64,000 nucleotides of DNA from JAWRCU01 sp033542235 (GCF_033542235.1 NZ_JAWRCU010000007.1:223110-287109); one strand, 5' to 3'; counted from the stretch's first letter, positions 1 through 9,560 are shown. Program-made: numbers and translations. The notes: generated by a model not told the origin, from the letters alone.

Positions 1-168
1 GTGTGTGATGATCAGCGGGGCGAACACTGCGCTTGCGACCATTACCACGACCAGCACCGCCCCGAATATCCCGAGCGGATCCTTGCTCAATTGGCGCAGA
101 AACGAGAAGAAAGGGCTGCTGCTGCGACTTTCGTCCGCGGGCGCGCGAATTGCCTCGACTTCCGCCAT
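1..168 (-). CDS. Dipeptide/oligopeptide-type ABC transporter permease, DppC-like (N-terminal part only)
   Basis: The gene runs off the left edge; only its first 56 codons are present. The visible protein has a charged cytoplasmic N-terminus followed by a hydrophobic first membrane segment (about residues 33-53), as in the DppC/OppC family of inner-membrane permeases. It starts at an ATG one base after the stop of the DppB-like permease at 170-1108, so the two halves of the permease pair are transcribed together. Family assignment rests mainly on this position; no diagnostic EAA loop is inside the window. Confidence 0.7.
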   Translation of the reverse strand, partial: MAEVEAIRAPADESRSSSPFFSFLRQLSKDPLGIFGAVLVVVMVASAVFAPLIITH

Positions 169-169
169 T

Positions 170-1108
170 CTACAGCTTCTCTCGGATTCTGGGGTCGAGC
201 GCGGCATTGACGAGGTCGGCGACGGTCGTCGAAACGACGAACAGGACCGTCGTGACCAGCACCGTGCCCATAACGATCGGATAATTCCGCGAGTCGACCG
301 CCTTGACGGTCAGCGCGCCGATGCCCGGCCGGGCGAATACGACTTCGACGAACACCGCGGCGGAGAGGAGATGCGCCATGCCCACGCCGATGATCGTCAC
401 GGTCGGCAGGATCGCGAGCGGCAGAGCATAGCGCGCCACGATGCGGTTTTCCGACAGGCCGAAGGAGCGTGCCATGCGGATATGGTTTTCGCCGAGGATC
501 TCCAGCATGGATGCGCGCACGAGCCGCGAAATATAGCCGACCCAGCCGATCCCGACGACGAAAGCGGGGAGCACAAGATGATTGAGACGATCCGTGAAAC
601 CGCTGCCTGCCCCGATGGCCGGCAGCCAGCCGAGGCCGACAGAGAAGATCAGGAGTGCATAGATCGCCATCACGAATGAGGGAATGGCGATGGTCCCGAC
701 AGCCATGACCCCGATGATCTTGTCGATCACCGAATTGCGCCGCACCGCCGAATAGCACCCCAGCGGCACCGCGACGACGACTGCCCAGGCGATCGAGACC
801 AGGATCAGCTCGATCGTATAGGGCAATTGCTCGAAGACGATGTCTGCGACGGGCCGCTGCGTGAAGACGTCAAAGCCAAGATCGCCGTGCAGCAGCCCGA
901 CAAAAAAGGTGACGATCTGCACGAGGAGCGGCTTATCGAGACCCATCTGCTGGTGAAGCAGCGCCTTCATCTCCGGAGTCGCCCGCGGACCAAGCAGGAC
1001 CGCGGCCGGATCCCCCGGCACGGCATGGATCATGAAGAACAGAAGCATGACGGCGACCACGATAATCGAAGCCGCCAGCACGATGCGCCTGAGGAGATAA
1101 AGCCACAT
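170..1108 (-). CDS. ABC transporter permease, DppB/OppB family
   Basis: 312 residues, the usual family length. The N-terminus MWLYLLRRI followed by a long membrane helix, the periplasmic segment with HAVPGDPA at about residues 28-35 and several further membrane helices are typical of DppB/OppB subunits, which form half of the inner-membrane channel for di- or oligopeptides. It lies 22 bases downstream of the binding-protein gene and one base upstream of the DppC-like gene, so it is part of one operon. The transported substrate cannot be read from the permease; the neighbouring CocE-type hydrolase suggests an acyl or peptide compound. Confidence 0.9.
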   Translation of the reverse strand: MWLYLLRRIVLAASIIVVAVMLLFFMIHAVPGDPAAVLLGPRATPEMKALLHQQMGLDKPLLVQIVTFFVGLLHGDLGFDVFTQRPVADIVFEQLPYTIELILVSIAWAVVVAVPLGCYSAVRRNSVIDKIIGVMAVGTIAIPSFVMAIYALLIFSVGLGWLPAIGAGSGFTDRLNHLVLPAFVVGIGWVGYISRLVRASMLEILGENHIRMARSFGLSENRIVARYALPLAILPTVTIIGVGMAHLLSAAVFVEVVFARPGIGALTVKAVDSRNYPIVMGTVLVTTVLFVVSTTVADLVNAALDPRIREKL

Positions 1109-1130
1109 GCTTCGGGGACAGCCCTATGGA

Positions 1131-2720
1131 TCAGGCGGATGTCGGCTTGAAATCGAGGTAGAGCGGGCGCCCGTCGGGACGAACTGCCGCGCCGAGCTTC
1201 GTGGTTCGGTACATTACCGGCGAGCCTTCGTGGGTAAGAAAGCGGTAGCCGCCTGACTCCTCCAGCAGATCCTGCATCTCGGTATAAAGCTTGGTGCGCT
1301 CGGCGGGATCGTCGATGGTGACCGCCTTGGCATTGAGTTCGTCGAAGCGCTCGCTGCGGAAGCGCTCCCAGTTCCAGACTCCGACCTGGTCGCGCACGAA
1401 GAAGCACGTCGCATAATAGGGGTCCGGCACCATCGAGAAGCGCTGGACGATGAGCTGCATGTCCTTCCAGCGATTGCCCTCCGATTCCATGCCGATCGTC
1501 CAGAACGAACCGGAGTCCTGCACATTGACCTGCACAGTGATGCCGATCTGCGCCAGTTGCGCCTGGACGACTTCCGCGATGGTCGAGAAGGTATTTTCGT
1601 TGAGGCAATCGATCGTCAATGTGAGGTCGCTGACACCGGCCTTCGCGAGGAACTCCTGGGCTTTTTGGAGATCGCCTTCGGGCGGTATGAGCGCCTTTTC
1701 GCGGTGCCCGACCAGGCCCGGCGCGACCATGCCGGTGGCCACCTCAGCCTGTCCGGAATAGGCAGCATCCAGGATCTGCGGCACATTGATCGCCCACTGG
1801 ATGGCCTTGCGGACATTGATGTCCTTCAAGTTGGGATGATCCATGTTCATGCCGACATAAACGTAGTAGAGCGAGGGCTTCTCCTCGATCTTCGTGTCTG
1901 CGGGCGGGCTCTTCTTGAAAGTCGAGAGCGAGTCCAGGCTGAAGTCCGTGAAATCGATATCGCCCGATTGATAGGCCCGCTCGGCCGTCTTGATGTCGCC
2001 GATCGGCAGGATGCGGATCTCGTCGAAACCGGGCTGCGGTCCAGACCATTCGGGATTGCGGGTCAGATGAATATGCTGGTTCGGTTTCCACTCGGCCAGC
2101 ACATAGGGGCCGGAGAAGGCGGGCGGCTTCATTCCGAAATCGCCGCCGTCCTTGGTGGCTTTCATGACGGCGTCCTCGGAAACGATATGGCCGCAACCAT
2201 AAGGCAGGGTGATGTTCCAGAGCGGCACGAAAGGCGTCTTCAGCACGATCACGCCCGTGTAGTCGTCCTCGAGTTCCACATGATCGAGCGGACCCCAGTC
2301 ACCTTTAACGGGGGAATTATGCTTGATGACGCGCTCGAAGGAGAATTTGACGTCCTTCGCGGTCAACTCGCCGTGGCCGCCGGTGAACTTGATGCCCTTC
2401 TTGACGCGGAAACGGATATGCGTCGGGTCGACCCGTTCGATCGTCTCGGCCGCCTCGAGTTCCCAGCCCCATTCCGAGCCCGGCTTGTAACGGGTGAGCT
2501 TCGAATAGATGCAGTTCATGACGTCGACATTGTAGGCATTCTGGTAGAAGCCCGGATCGAGCTTGTCGATGTCGGAATAGGAGCGCGCCTTGAGCACCTT
2601 GCCCTCCGCGGCCCAGATGGCCTGCGAAAGCGGCATGCCTGCGGCAACGATGCCTCCGCCCAATGCGGCGCCGGCCTTCAGGAAGCTGCGGCGGCTCAGA
2701 TTGCCTGCGATGTCGTTCAT
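1131..2720 (-). CDS. Peptide-type ABC transporter substrate-binding protein (SBP_bac_5), Tat-exported
   Basis: About 529 residues. The chosen ATG at 2720 gives a twin-arginine signal (SRRSFLKAG at about residues 9-17) followed by a small-residue hydrophobic stretch and a likely cleavage after WAA; the frame is open further upstream to 2879 but that extension is not protein-like. The mature part matches family 5 periplasmic binding proteins for peptides, nickel or opines (for example FSGPYVLAEWKPNQ, a typical SBP_bac_5 block). It captures the substrate outside the membrane and delivers it to the DppBC-like permeases encoded next. Tat export is less common for this family and is read directly from the RR motif. 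Confidence 0.88.
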   Translation of the reverse strand: MNDIAGNLSRRSFLKAGAALGGGIVAAGMPLSQAIWAAEGKVLKARSYSDIDKLDPGFYQNAYNVDVMNCIYSKLTRYKPGSEWGWELEAAETIERVDPTHIRFRVKKGIKFTGGHGELTAKDVKFSFERVIKHNSPVKGDWGPLDHVELEDDYTGVIVLKTPFVPLWNITLPYGCGHIVSEDAVMKATKDGGDFGMKPPAFSGPYVLAEWKPNQHIHLTRNPEWSGPQPGFDEIRILPIGDIKTAERAYQSGDIDFTDFSLDSLSTFKKSPPADTKIEEKPSLYYVYVGMNMDHPNLKDINVRKAIQWAINVPQILDAAYSGQAEVATGMVAPGLVGHREKALIPPEGDLQKAQEFLAKAGVSDLTLTIDCLNENTFSTIAEVVQAQLAQIGITVQVNVQDSGSFWTIGMESEGNRWKDMQLIVQRFSMVPDPYYATCFFVRDQVGVWNWERFRSERFDELNAKAVTIDDPAERTKLYTEMQDLLEESGGYRFLTHEGSPVMYRTTKLGAAVRPDGRPLYLDFKPTSA

Positions 2721-2888
2721 TCTATCTATTCCCCTGGAGTGAGCGAATTCCCAGTCGCTTTTGATGTTGGTTGCCTGGTCCGAAGTCGGACGATGCGGGA
2801 TAACGCCCGCATTCTTTGACAGGCAAAACAGCGGGTCAATTTTCGCTTTCGACGCCCATGGAAGCCACCCGAGCGTCACATAGCGAAG

Positions 2889-4913
2889 TCAGACGAGCTG
2901 ACGCGGGATTGCCTCGGTCCACTTCTGCTCATGGACGAGCACGTCGCCTTCCCAGGCCCTGAGGCGCGCTTCAATGAGGAAATGCGACGGCGTGGCTGTA
3001 AGGGCGGTTTCGCTGACGCTCCCCACTCGCCACGCCCCGCGAGACATCTCAAGGGTCCACTTTGTCTCACCCTTGACGCTGCCGAGATCGTCCCCGCTGA
3101 AGGAATAGCATTCCTTGCCGATCGAGGTGATCGTGAGGTCGTTCTCCACCATCCGGTAGATGCCTGCGCCTTCTCCAACCTCCACGGCCACGCTGCCGTC
3201 CGCCAGGTTTTCGATGATCTTCCAGTCCTTTTCCGGTTCCTGGATCATTTCGATCTCGAGCGGTGAGGCGCCCACCGGCTCTTCGAATGGAGCAGGCTGG
3301 GGCTCGTCTGCGCTCTGGATGCGCACTGGCAGCTGCAGGCGGCACTCGTCGCGGTAGATGGTAAGCGTAACAGCTTCAGGCGCTGGCCAGGCAACCGGGA
3401 AATAGCCGGTCGAAATGGCCAGGCGAATGCGATGCCCCGCGGCGAAGCGCTGCGCAACGTGTTTGAAGGGGATCGAGACATGGTAGCGGCGGCCGGGTTC
3501 GAGCGGCTCCGGCTGCTCATGGCTGTTGCGGTGGGTCAGATTCAGAAGTCCGTAGCTGACGCGCGTCGCAGCGCCGTTGGGCGCCACATCGGAGAGCCGA
3601 ACGGCCACCTGGGCAACCGCCTTGTCGCTCTCGAAGGAAAGGTCGAGCATGGCTTCGCCGGCAATCTCGAGATCGCTTTCCAGGACTTCGGTCTCGTGAA
3701 TCAGGCTGCCGGCATCGTCTGCGCGCTGGTCGGCCGGCTGGTCGCCTGGCACGGCGTAAGAGCACCACTTTCCGCCGCGAAGCCCGACGGAGAGAGGGGA
3801 GCGGATCGTCTGAGGGTCGATCCGGTTGCCTGCCTGGGTCGCCACGAGAAGGCCATTCTCACCGAGGAACAAGGACTGCATTTCCACAGTAGGGGAGGGC
3901 CAGGAGGGTTCGGTCACCCAGCGGCCCGAACGGCTTTCGTAGCTGGTCCGGGGTTCTGCCCCGTCCTGCATGAACAGTCGCAACATGGGCTCGTCCATGA
4001 TGCCGGTGTCGCGGCCCTTCAGCCAATGATCCCACCAGCGCAGGCATTCCTGCAGGAACCCGATTGCCGGTCCCGGTTTGCCTATGTTGGGATAGGTGTG
4101 CGCCCAGGGCCCTACCAGGCCCTTGCGAGGAACTGTGAGCTTCTCCATCAGGCGGAAAACCGAGCGGCAGTAACCGTCCGCCCAGCCGCTCACCGCGTAG
4201 ACCGGACAGGTGATCGCCCCGAAATCCTCACAGACCGAACCACGCTTCCAGAATTCGTCGCGATGCGGATGTTCGAGCCAGGTTTTCAGCCAAAGCCCGC
4301 TTTCCTTCAGCCGGCGATGCCAGAGCTCGCGCCAGTCATCTGGCCTGTTTCGCGGGTCGGGCGGGAGTGTGTTGCGCCCGAACATGATGGAAGCCCATGA
4401 AAGATTGTCGATGAGCAGCGTGCCGCCCATGTAGTGGACGTCGTCTGCGTAGCGGTCGTCAGTCGAGGCACAGGTAATGATTGCCTTCAACGCCGGCGGC
4501 CGCAGAGCTGCAATCTGAAGCCCGTTGAAGCCACCCCAGGAAATGCCGACCATGCCGACATTGCCGTCGCACCAGGATTGCTTGGCAAGCCATTCGATCA
4601 CCGAACACCCGTCATCGAGTTCCTGCTGCAGATATTCGTCGAGCATCAACCCATCGGAATCGCCGGTTCCCCGCAAATCGACTCGAACCACGGCATAGCC
4701 ATGCCCCGCCACGTAAGGGTGCATGACCGCGTCACGCTGGGCCGTCAGGTCGTTCTTGCGGTAGGGAATGTATTCGAGGATGGCCGGGACGGGCGTCTCT
4801 TCCGCATCGACCGGGAGCCACATGCGCGCGGCGAGCCGGCAGCCGTCAGGCATTGGGATCTCGAAATGGTCGACCCTGCGGATGGGGTGCGGACAGCTCG
4901 TTTCGATGCGCAT
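2889..4913 (-). CDS. CocE/NonD family serine hydrolase (X-Pro dipeptidyl-peptidase S15-like)
   Basis: About 674 residues from the ATG at 4913, preceded by GAGGG; the frame is open to 4967, and a GTG directly before this ATG could also start it. It is an alpha/beta hydrolase with nucleophile Ser125 in GISWGG, candidate Asp246 in SGWADG and His272 in GPWAHT, followed by the C-terminal beta-sandwich of the PepX_C/CocE family. Members hydrolyse acyl bonds: cocaine esterase, glutaryl-7-ACA acylase, X-Pro dipeptidyl peptidase. No signal peptide is seen, so it is probably cytoplasmic. It lies 168 bases upstream of the binding-protein gene on the same strand, suggesting that it breaks down what the transporter imports. 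The substrate is unknown. Confidence 0.88.
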   Translation of the reverse strand: MRIETSCPHPIRRVDHFEIPMPDGCRLAARMWLPVDAEETPVPAILEYIPYRKNDLTAQRDAVMHPYVAGHGYAVVRVDLRGTGDSDGLMLDEYLQQELDDGCSVIEWLAKQSWCDGNVGMVGISWGGFNGLQIAALRPPALKAIITCASTDDRYADDVHYMGGTLLIDNLSWASIMFGRNTLPPDPRNRPDDWRELWHRRLKESGLWLKTWLEHPHRDEFWKRGSVCEDFGAITCPVYAVSGWADGYCRSVFRLMEKLTVPRKGLVGPWAHTYPNIGKPGPAIGFLQECLRWWDHWLKGRDTGIMDEPMLRLFMQDGAEPRTSYESRSGRWVTEPSWPSPTVEMQSLFLGENGLLVATQAGNRIDPQTIRSPLSVGLRGGKWCSYAVPGDQPADQRADDAGSLIHETEVLESDLEIAGEAMLDLSFESDKAVAQVAVRLSDVAPNGAATRVSYGLLNLTHRNSHEQPEPLEPGRRYHVSIPFKHVAQRFAAGHRIRLAISTGYFPVAWPAPEAVTLTIYRDECRLQLPVRIQSADEPQPAPFEEPVGASPLEIEMIQEPEKDWKIIENLADGSVAVEVGEGAGIYRMVENDLTITSIGKECYSFSGDDLGSVKGETKWTLEMSRGAWRVGSVSETALTATPSHFLIEARLRAWEGDVLVHEQKWTEAIPRQLV

Positions 4914-5008
4914 CACATGGCCCTCTTCTATAGGCGCAGCTTGCAGCAAGTCCGGATCGCGAGACAATTTCGCGCTGTTTCGCGACTTGACACTAGCTGA
5001 GCTTCAGG

Positions 5009-5833
5009 ATGCATAGGGGCATGCATTCGGAGCCGCTTTCTCAGAACCTGGCCTTTCTCTGCAGCTACTATCCCTCCATTGCCGCCGTTTGCCGGCGGCT
5101 GCAGATCAACCGTCAGCAGTTCAACAAATATCTGAGTGGGCAGACCTGGCCCTCGCGTCGCAATATGCGGAAGATCTGCGACTTCTTCGGCGTGAGCGAG
5201 GCGGAACTCCTCATGGATCAGCAGCGCTTCGCCGCAATTGTCGGGCTGAGGCGGCGCCCCCTGACCAACCACGCACCGTCCGACGTCCTGGCGCATATCG
5301 AGCAGCTCTATCGGAGCTCGGGCGATCTGAGCCGCTATGTCGGCTACTACTTTCGCTATTTCTATTCCTTCGGCTATTCCGGCAAGATCATCAAATGCCT
5401 TGTCATGATTTACGAAAAGGATGGCCGCTATTTCTGGCGCTGCATCGAGCGGCTATCGCTGCCCGGAAGATACGGCGTGCGCACATCGAAATATACGGGT
5501 TCACTTCTGCTGCTCGGCGACCGCATCATCGCGCTGGAATACGAAACCCTTCTCAAGACCGGTATCACCCAGGCGATCCTCTACCCAAGCTATCAGACCA
5601 GCGTCTCCTATCTGATCGGCATACAAACGGGGATGCCACTGATCCGGGGGCGGCGGCCGGGCGCATCGATCGTGCTCATGGAGCACCTCGGCAAATCGGT
5701 GGACCCGAGGCAGGTGCTGCGGGCCTGCGGCATCTTCGACCAGAACGACCCCGCAATCGACCCGGGCATCCGGTCGCTCATTACCAACCGGATTCCCGAG
5801 GGGAGTTTCGTGCTCGAGACAGAGGACGTCTAG
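5009..5833 (+). CDS. XRE-type HTH transcriptional regulator
   Basis: 274 residues. Residues about 10-65 form a lambda-repressor-like helix-turn-helix (CRRLQINRQQFNKYLSGQ, then a second helix pair ending SEAELLMD). The remaining about 200 residues are an uncharacterised, tyrosine-rich domain, probably for sensing or dimerisation. It is divergent from the CocE-type hydrolase, with 95 bases between them, so it is the obvious candidate regulator of the hydrolase-transporter operon. An alternative ATG lies at 5021; neither start has a well-spaced Shine-Dalgarno. The stop codon abuts the convergent M20 gene. Confidence 0.75.
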   Translation: MHRGMHSEPLSQNLAFLCSYYPSIAAVCRRLQINRQQFNKYLSGQTWPSRRNMRKICDFFGVSEAELLMDQQRFAAIVGLRRRPLTNHAPSDVLAHIEQLYRSSGDLSRYVGYYFRYFYSFGYSGKIIKCLVMIYEKDGRYFWRCIERLSLPGRYGVRTSKYTGSLLLLGDRIIALEYETLLKTGITQAILYPSYQTSVSYLIGIQTGMPLIRGRRPGASIVLMEHLGKSVDPRQVLRACGIFDQNDPAIDPGIRSLITNRIPEGSFVLETEDV

Positions 5834-7123
5834 CTATCCCTCGATCCCGCACCAGTTCGCCGCAAAGAGCGCGATTGTTTGCGTGACGCGCTTCAGGGAC
5901 GAGAGGCTGACTCGCTCGTCGATGCCGTGGATGTTCTCCGAAATCGGTCCGTAGACCAATGCCGGCATGCCGGCATGGAGCGCGAAGAGGGCAGCGTCCA
6001 GGTAGCAGGTCATGACATAGGAGGAGTTCGCCTCGCGGCCATGTACGAGCCGGTGCGCCTCTTGGAGTACCGCGCCGGCCGGGCAGTCCGGCTGCATGCG
6101 GTAGCCACCCTGCATCACGCCGATCCAGTCAATCATCGGTCTTGCCAGGGCAAGCTGGCCATCGTCCTTTACGGCTGCCGCCACAAACGCCTCCAATTCG
6201 GCGGCACGCCGGTGCGGGTCGTCGCCCGGGTAGAAGCCTATCCGCCCCTCGAAGTGGCACTCGAAAGGAACGGACGCCAGCCATTCGCCGCCCGAGATCG
6301 TGCCGATGTTCAGCGATGCCGGATTGGCGATTGTCTCGAAGCCGGGATGGCGCTCGCGTTCCTCGTTCCATTTCGCAGCCAGCCGCTTCAGAACGCCGAT
6401 CAGCTTCAGCGCCGCATCGATAGCGCTCAACCCAGATTCTGCCTCCCGCGGATGTGCCGGCACGCCATGGACGGTGACGCGGAACTTGATCACGCCCGAA
6501 TTGGCCGAGACCAGCTGCTCGTCGGTGGGTTCGGGAATGATCACCGCGTCGGCCCGATGGCCACGCGCGATTGCGGCCGCGGCGCCATTGCCGGTCACTT
6601 CCTCGTCTAGCACCGACTGAAGCTGCACCGGGGCCGTCAGACTCAGGCCCGCGGCTTCGATCGCGTCAAGCGCGAAGATGTTGGCCGCAAGTCCCGCCTT
6701 CATGTCGCCGGCCCCGCGGCCGTAGAGCCAATCGCCGTCGCGGCTTGCGGAAAAGGGCGCATGACGCCAACGCGAAGGGTCGGCTGTTGGCACGACGTCG
6801 ATATGGGCATTCAGGATGAGGGAACGGCCGCCGCCCAATTTCGGGACCTTCGTGCCGAGCACATTGACCGCATCGGCGTAGTCAATGGTGGCCGGCGAAA
6901 AGGCGGGATGCCCCTGCATAGCCTCGACGTCGATACCGAGGCGCTCCACCGCGTAATTGCGTTCGACGAGCGCGTCGGCAACGATCTGCTGCGCGGCCTT
7001 TTCTTCGCCGCGCAGCGAAGGTGCGCGCACAAGTTGCTGCAAGAATTCGACCTGCCGTTCGAAACTGTCTTCGACGGCGCGCAGGATGCGCTCGGCATTC
7101 GATGGCGAGACGGAGGAGGTCAT
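5834..7123 (-). CDS. M20 family metallohydrolase (ArgE/DapE-type deacylase)
   Basis: 429 residues from the ATG at 7123, which has CAGGAAA seven bases upstream; seven extra in-frame codons upstream are rejected. Metal ligands and catalytic residues of M20 dimetal enzymes are visible: NAHIDVVP, GRGAGDMKAG, DEEVTG and the late His in NIHGIDE. Such enzymes remove acyl groups from N-acylated amino acids or dipeptides (acetylornithine deacetylase, succinyl-diaminopimelate desuccinylase). The housekeeping ArgE and DapE are normally shorter (about 380 residues), so this is better read as a general N-acyl amino acid deacylase. It converges with the XRE gene. Confidence 0.88.
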   Translation of the reverse strand: MTSSVSPSNAERILRAVEDSFERQVEFLQQLVRAPSLRGEEKAAQQIVADALVERNYAVERLGIDVEAMQGHPAFSPATIDYADAVNVLGTKVPKLGGGRSLILNAHIDVVPTADPSRWRHAPFSASRDGDWLYGRGAGDMKAGLAANIFALDAIEAAGLSLTAPVQLQSVLDEEVTGNGAAAAIARGHRADAVIIPEPTDEQLVSANSGVIKFRVTVHGVPAHPREAESGLSAIDAALKLIGVLKRLAAKWNEERERHPGFETIANPASLNIGTISGGEWLASVPFECHFEGRIGFYPGDDPHRRAAELEAFVAAAVKDDGQLALARPMIDWIGVMQGGYRMQPDCPAGAVLQEAHRLVHGREANSSYVMTCYLDAALFALHAGMPALVYGPISENIHGIDERVSLSSLKRVTQTIALFAANWCGIEG

Positions 7124-7338
7124 GAACGGTTTCCTGAGTTTCACGCGGGACGCGCAACTGGACGAAATCGCCGCCCGGGCTCGTCACCGGCTTACTGTAA
7201 TTTTGCTGCTGGACGTCTGGTCGAATCAGGTCGTCCCCGGAGGCGACCGTAGTGCATGAATGACGAGCGGAGAGTCTCCGCAACTTCGGCAAATGACGCA
7301 GGTCGCCTGATGCAAAATTCTGCGCCTGTAGCCGCTCG

Positions 7339-8067
7339 TCAAGCTCGCTTGGCGGCCAGCCGTTCGAGCGTCTTTCCATCGGACAGTTCCTTTACCGCAT
7401 CCTTGCCGATCCAACGGGCGGTCTTGTCGGAAGACTCCGCCAGCTTCTCGGCCAGTGCCAATGCCGGCTCGTGAAGTGCAGTCGAGCGTTTGCCGATCTG
7501 CCGCAGCGCCCAGTTGACGGCTTTTCTGACGAAGTTGCGTGGGTCGACGGCATGCGCTTCGATCAGCGGCAGATATCCGATGAAAGTCGCGTCGGGCTCC
7601 TTCTTCAGATGCACTGCGCCCCAGGCGAGCATGGCAAAGGCAGTGCGGCGCACGAATTCGCGCTCGTCGGCCGCGAACTCCCGGACAAGCTCATGCCAGA
7701 ATGGCGTGTCGACAAAGAGATCGGAGACGCTGTCGACGATCTCCCAGGAGTCGAACTCGACCGCCCAGCTTCGGCATTGATCGAGCGTTATCTTATTGGG
7801 TTCGCCTGTGAAGGCTGCGAGCAGCCGCGCCTCACGAATGCCGCTCGCCCAGAGCTGCAATGCGCGGTCGTGGTTACGCCTCACCCTGCGTGCCAGCGGC
7901 CGCAACGCCGAGTTGCTGACGCCGAGTGCGTTTTGCGTGTTGATGCCGAAGCGCGCCATGCCGGCGCGACTCTCTTCTGTTCCGAGCAATTTCAGATGCG
8001 CGATGATTTCGGCCGCCGTCCAGGACGGAGAGGGGAGCGACGACACGGGATGCCCTTGCTGCAGCAT
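7339..8067 (-). CDS. DNA alkylation repair protein (AlkD-like HEAT-repeat)
   Basis: 242 residues from the ATG at 8067, five bases after the stop of the DUF3299 gene; a longer start at 8121 would overlap that gene by 50 bases. The protein is almost entirely helical and carries conserved blocks of the DNA alkylation repair family (FDSWEIVDSVSD, FVRRTAFAMLAWGA, NFVRKAVNWALRQIGKRS). AlkD-type HEAT-repeat glycosylases excise N3- and N7-alkylated purines without base flipping. Close spacing suggests co-transcription with the two genes upstream, though no functional link is evident. Confidence 0.85.
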   Translation of the reverse strand: MLQQGHPVSSLPSPSWTAAEIIAHLKLLGTEESRAGMARFGINTQNALGVSNSALRPLARRVRRNHDRALQLWASGIREARLLAAFTGEPNKITLDQCRSWAVEFDSWEIVDSVSDLFVDTPFWHELVREFAADEREFVRRTAFAMLAWGAVHLKKEPDATFIGYLPLIEAHAVDPRNFVRKAVNWALRQIGKRSTALHEPALALAEKLAESSDKTARWIGKDAVKELSDGKTLERLAAKRA

Positions 8068-8071
8068 GGCC

Positions 8072-8629
8072 TCAATTGCGCATGAAGCTCCAGGGATTCG
8101 AGATCGGCTGCGGCTCGGCACCGATCACCTTGTCGGCCGGCTCTATCTGCGCGCCGGCAATGCGATAGCCGGATTCGATCACCGACACGCCGTCCAGGAT
8201 GAAAAGCTGCGTCTTCTCCAATTCAGGCATGAGCGTGCCCGTTACCGACACGGTCTCGTAGGCTTCGCTCAGCTTGTATGGTGTCTTCAGGTTGATCAGC
8301 ACCGCCTGGTTGGGCGGAGGCGGTGGCATATGGCTGCACAGGCCTGCCCATGGCAGCAACAGGAATTGGTAGACGAGATCGCCCTCGCGATCCGACGGCA
8401 ATGCATAGCCGGCTATCTGAATCGTCTTTCCCTTGAGATCTGATGACAGTTTTTCGCCGTCCGCCCAGGTGGATTTCGTGCCGTCCGTCTGTCCGGAAGC
8501 GTTGGCCACATCACCTGCCGGCCGCAGGTCATTCCAGCCGATCTGCAGCGGCGCAGCAGGAGCGGTGATGACGCCGCCCGTTGGTAGAATTGCGAGCACA
8601 GCAGCGATGGTCGGCAGCCCCCGCCGCAT
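8072..8629 (-). CDS. DUF3299 domain protein, exported
   Basis: 185 residues. An N-terminal signal peptide (MRRGLPTIAAVLAILPTGG with cleavage around residues 25-28) leads into a DUF3299 domain: the block IAGYALPSDREGD, a CSHMPPPPPNQ segment containing the only mature cysteine, and a C-terminal VIESGYRI region. The family is periplasmic or lipoprotein-like and of unknown function; CSHMPPPPPNQ is its hallmark. It begins one base after the stop of the dehydrogenase gene at 8631 and is followed closely by the AlkD-like gene. Confidence 0.8.
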   Translation of the reverse strand: MRRGLPTIAAVLAILPTGGVITAPAAPLQIGWNDLRPAGDVANASGQTDGTKSTWADGEKLSSDLKGKTIQIAGYALPSDREGDLVYQFLLLPWAGLCSHMPPPPPNQAVLINLKTPYKLSEAYETVSVTGTLMPELEKTQLFILDGVSVIESGYRIAGAQIEPADKVIGAEPQPISNPWSFMRN

Positions 8630-8630
8630 A

Positions 8631-9500
8631 CTAACGCTCCAGCCGCGCGAGCAGCGAGGAGGTATCCCAGCGCTTGCCGCCCATTGCCTGGACCTCTTTA
8701 TAGAACTGGTCGACGAGAGCGGTGATGGGCAGCTTCGCGCCGTTGCGGTCGGCCTCTTCCAGGCAGATGCCGAGATCCTTGCGCATCCAGTCCACCGCGA
8801 AGCCGAAATCGTATTTGCCGGCGATCATGGTCTTATGACGGTTCTCCATCTGCCAGGAGCCGGCCGCGCCCTTGGAAATCACCTCGACCACCTTCTCGAC
8901 GTCGAGCCCTGCGTTCTTGGCGAAGTGGATGCCTTCGGCAAGACCCTGCACCAGGCCGGCGATGCAGATCTGGTTGACCATCTTGGTGAGCTGGCCTGCG
9001 CCGGCGGGGCCCATGAGCCCGACCATGCGCGCATAGGATTCGATGACCGGCTTTGCCCTGGCGAAATCTTCGTCCGCGCCGCCAACCATGACCGTCAGCA
9101 CGCCGTTCTCCGCGCCTGCCTGCCCGCCGGAGACGGGCGCGTCGAGGAAGCCGAAGCCGCCTGCTGCCGCCGCGTCTGCGAGCTCGCGGGCGACGCTCGC
9201 CGAAGCCGTGGTATTGTCGATGAAGATTGAGCCCTTCGTCATCCCCTTGAAGGCGCCGCTCTCGCCGGTCGTCACTTCGCGCAGGTCGTCGTCATTGCCG
9301 ACGCAGGAGAAAACGAAATCCTTGCCGGCCGCTGCGTCTCGCGGGGTTTCGGCGAGGGCGCCGCCGTACTCGGCCACCCATTTCTCGCCACGCGCCTTCG
9401 TGCGGTTGTAGACGGTCACCTCATGGCCGCCCTTCTTCTTGAGGTGCCCGGCCATTGGATAGCCCATCACCCCAAGCCCGATGAATGCGACGCTCGCCAT
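8631..9500 (-). CDS. NAD(P)-dependent beta-hydroxyacid dehydrogenase (3-hydroxyisobutyrate dehydrogenase family)
   Basis: 289 residues. The ATG at 9500 has AAGGA eight bases upstream; an in-frame TTG at 9515 is not preferred. The Rossmann start FIGLGVMGYPMAGHL (residues 5-19), the substrate-binding block DAPVSGGQAGAENG and the catalytic Lys in GQLTKMVNQ are those of HIBADH/GarR/GLYR enzymes, which oxidise or reduce 3-hydroxyacids such as 3-hydroxyisobutyrate, tartronate semialdehyde or succinic semialdehyde. The exact substrate cannot be told from sequence. It lies 60 bases downstream of the amino acid transporter genes on the same strand. Confidence 0.9.
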   Translation of the reverse strand: MASVAFIGLGVMGYPMAGHLKKKGGHEVTVYNRTKARGEKWVAEYGGALAETPRDAAAGKDFVFSCVGNDDDLREVTTGESGAFKGMTKGSIFIDNTTASASVARELADAAAAGGFGFLDAPVSGGQAGAENGVLTVMVGGADEDFARAKPVIESYARMVGLMGPAGAGQLTKMVNQICIAGLVQGLAEGIHFAKNAGLDVEKVVEVISKGAAGSWQMENRHKTMIAGKYDFGFAVDWMRKDLGICLEEADRNGAKLPITALVDQFYKEVQAMGGKRWDTSSLLARLER

Positions 9501-9560
9501 GCTTTGATCCTTCAACGTGAAATTCGATCTGTGACCGGACGGCCCATCAGTCGGGAGAAT

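Noticed and set aside
1557..2819. 420-codon plus-strand open frame
   Set aside because: Antisense to the substrate-binding protein gene with its Tat signal.
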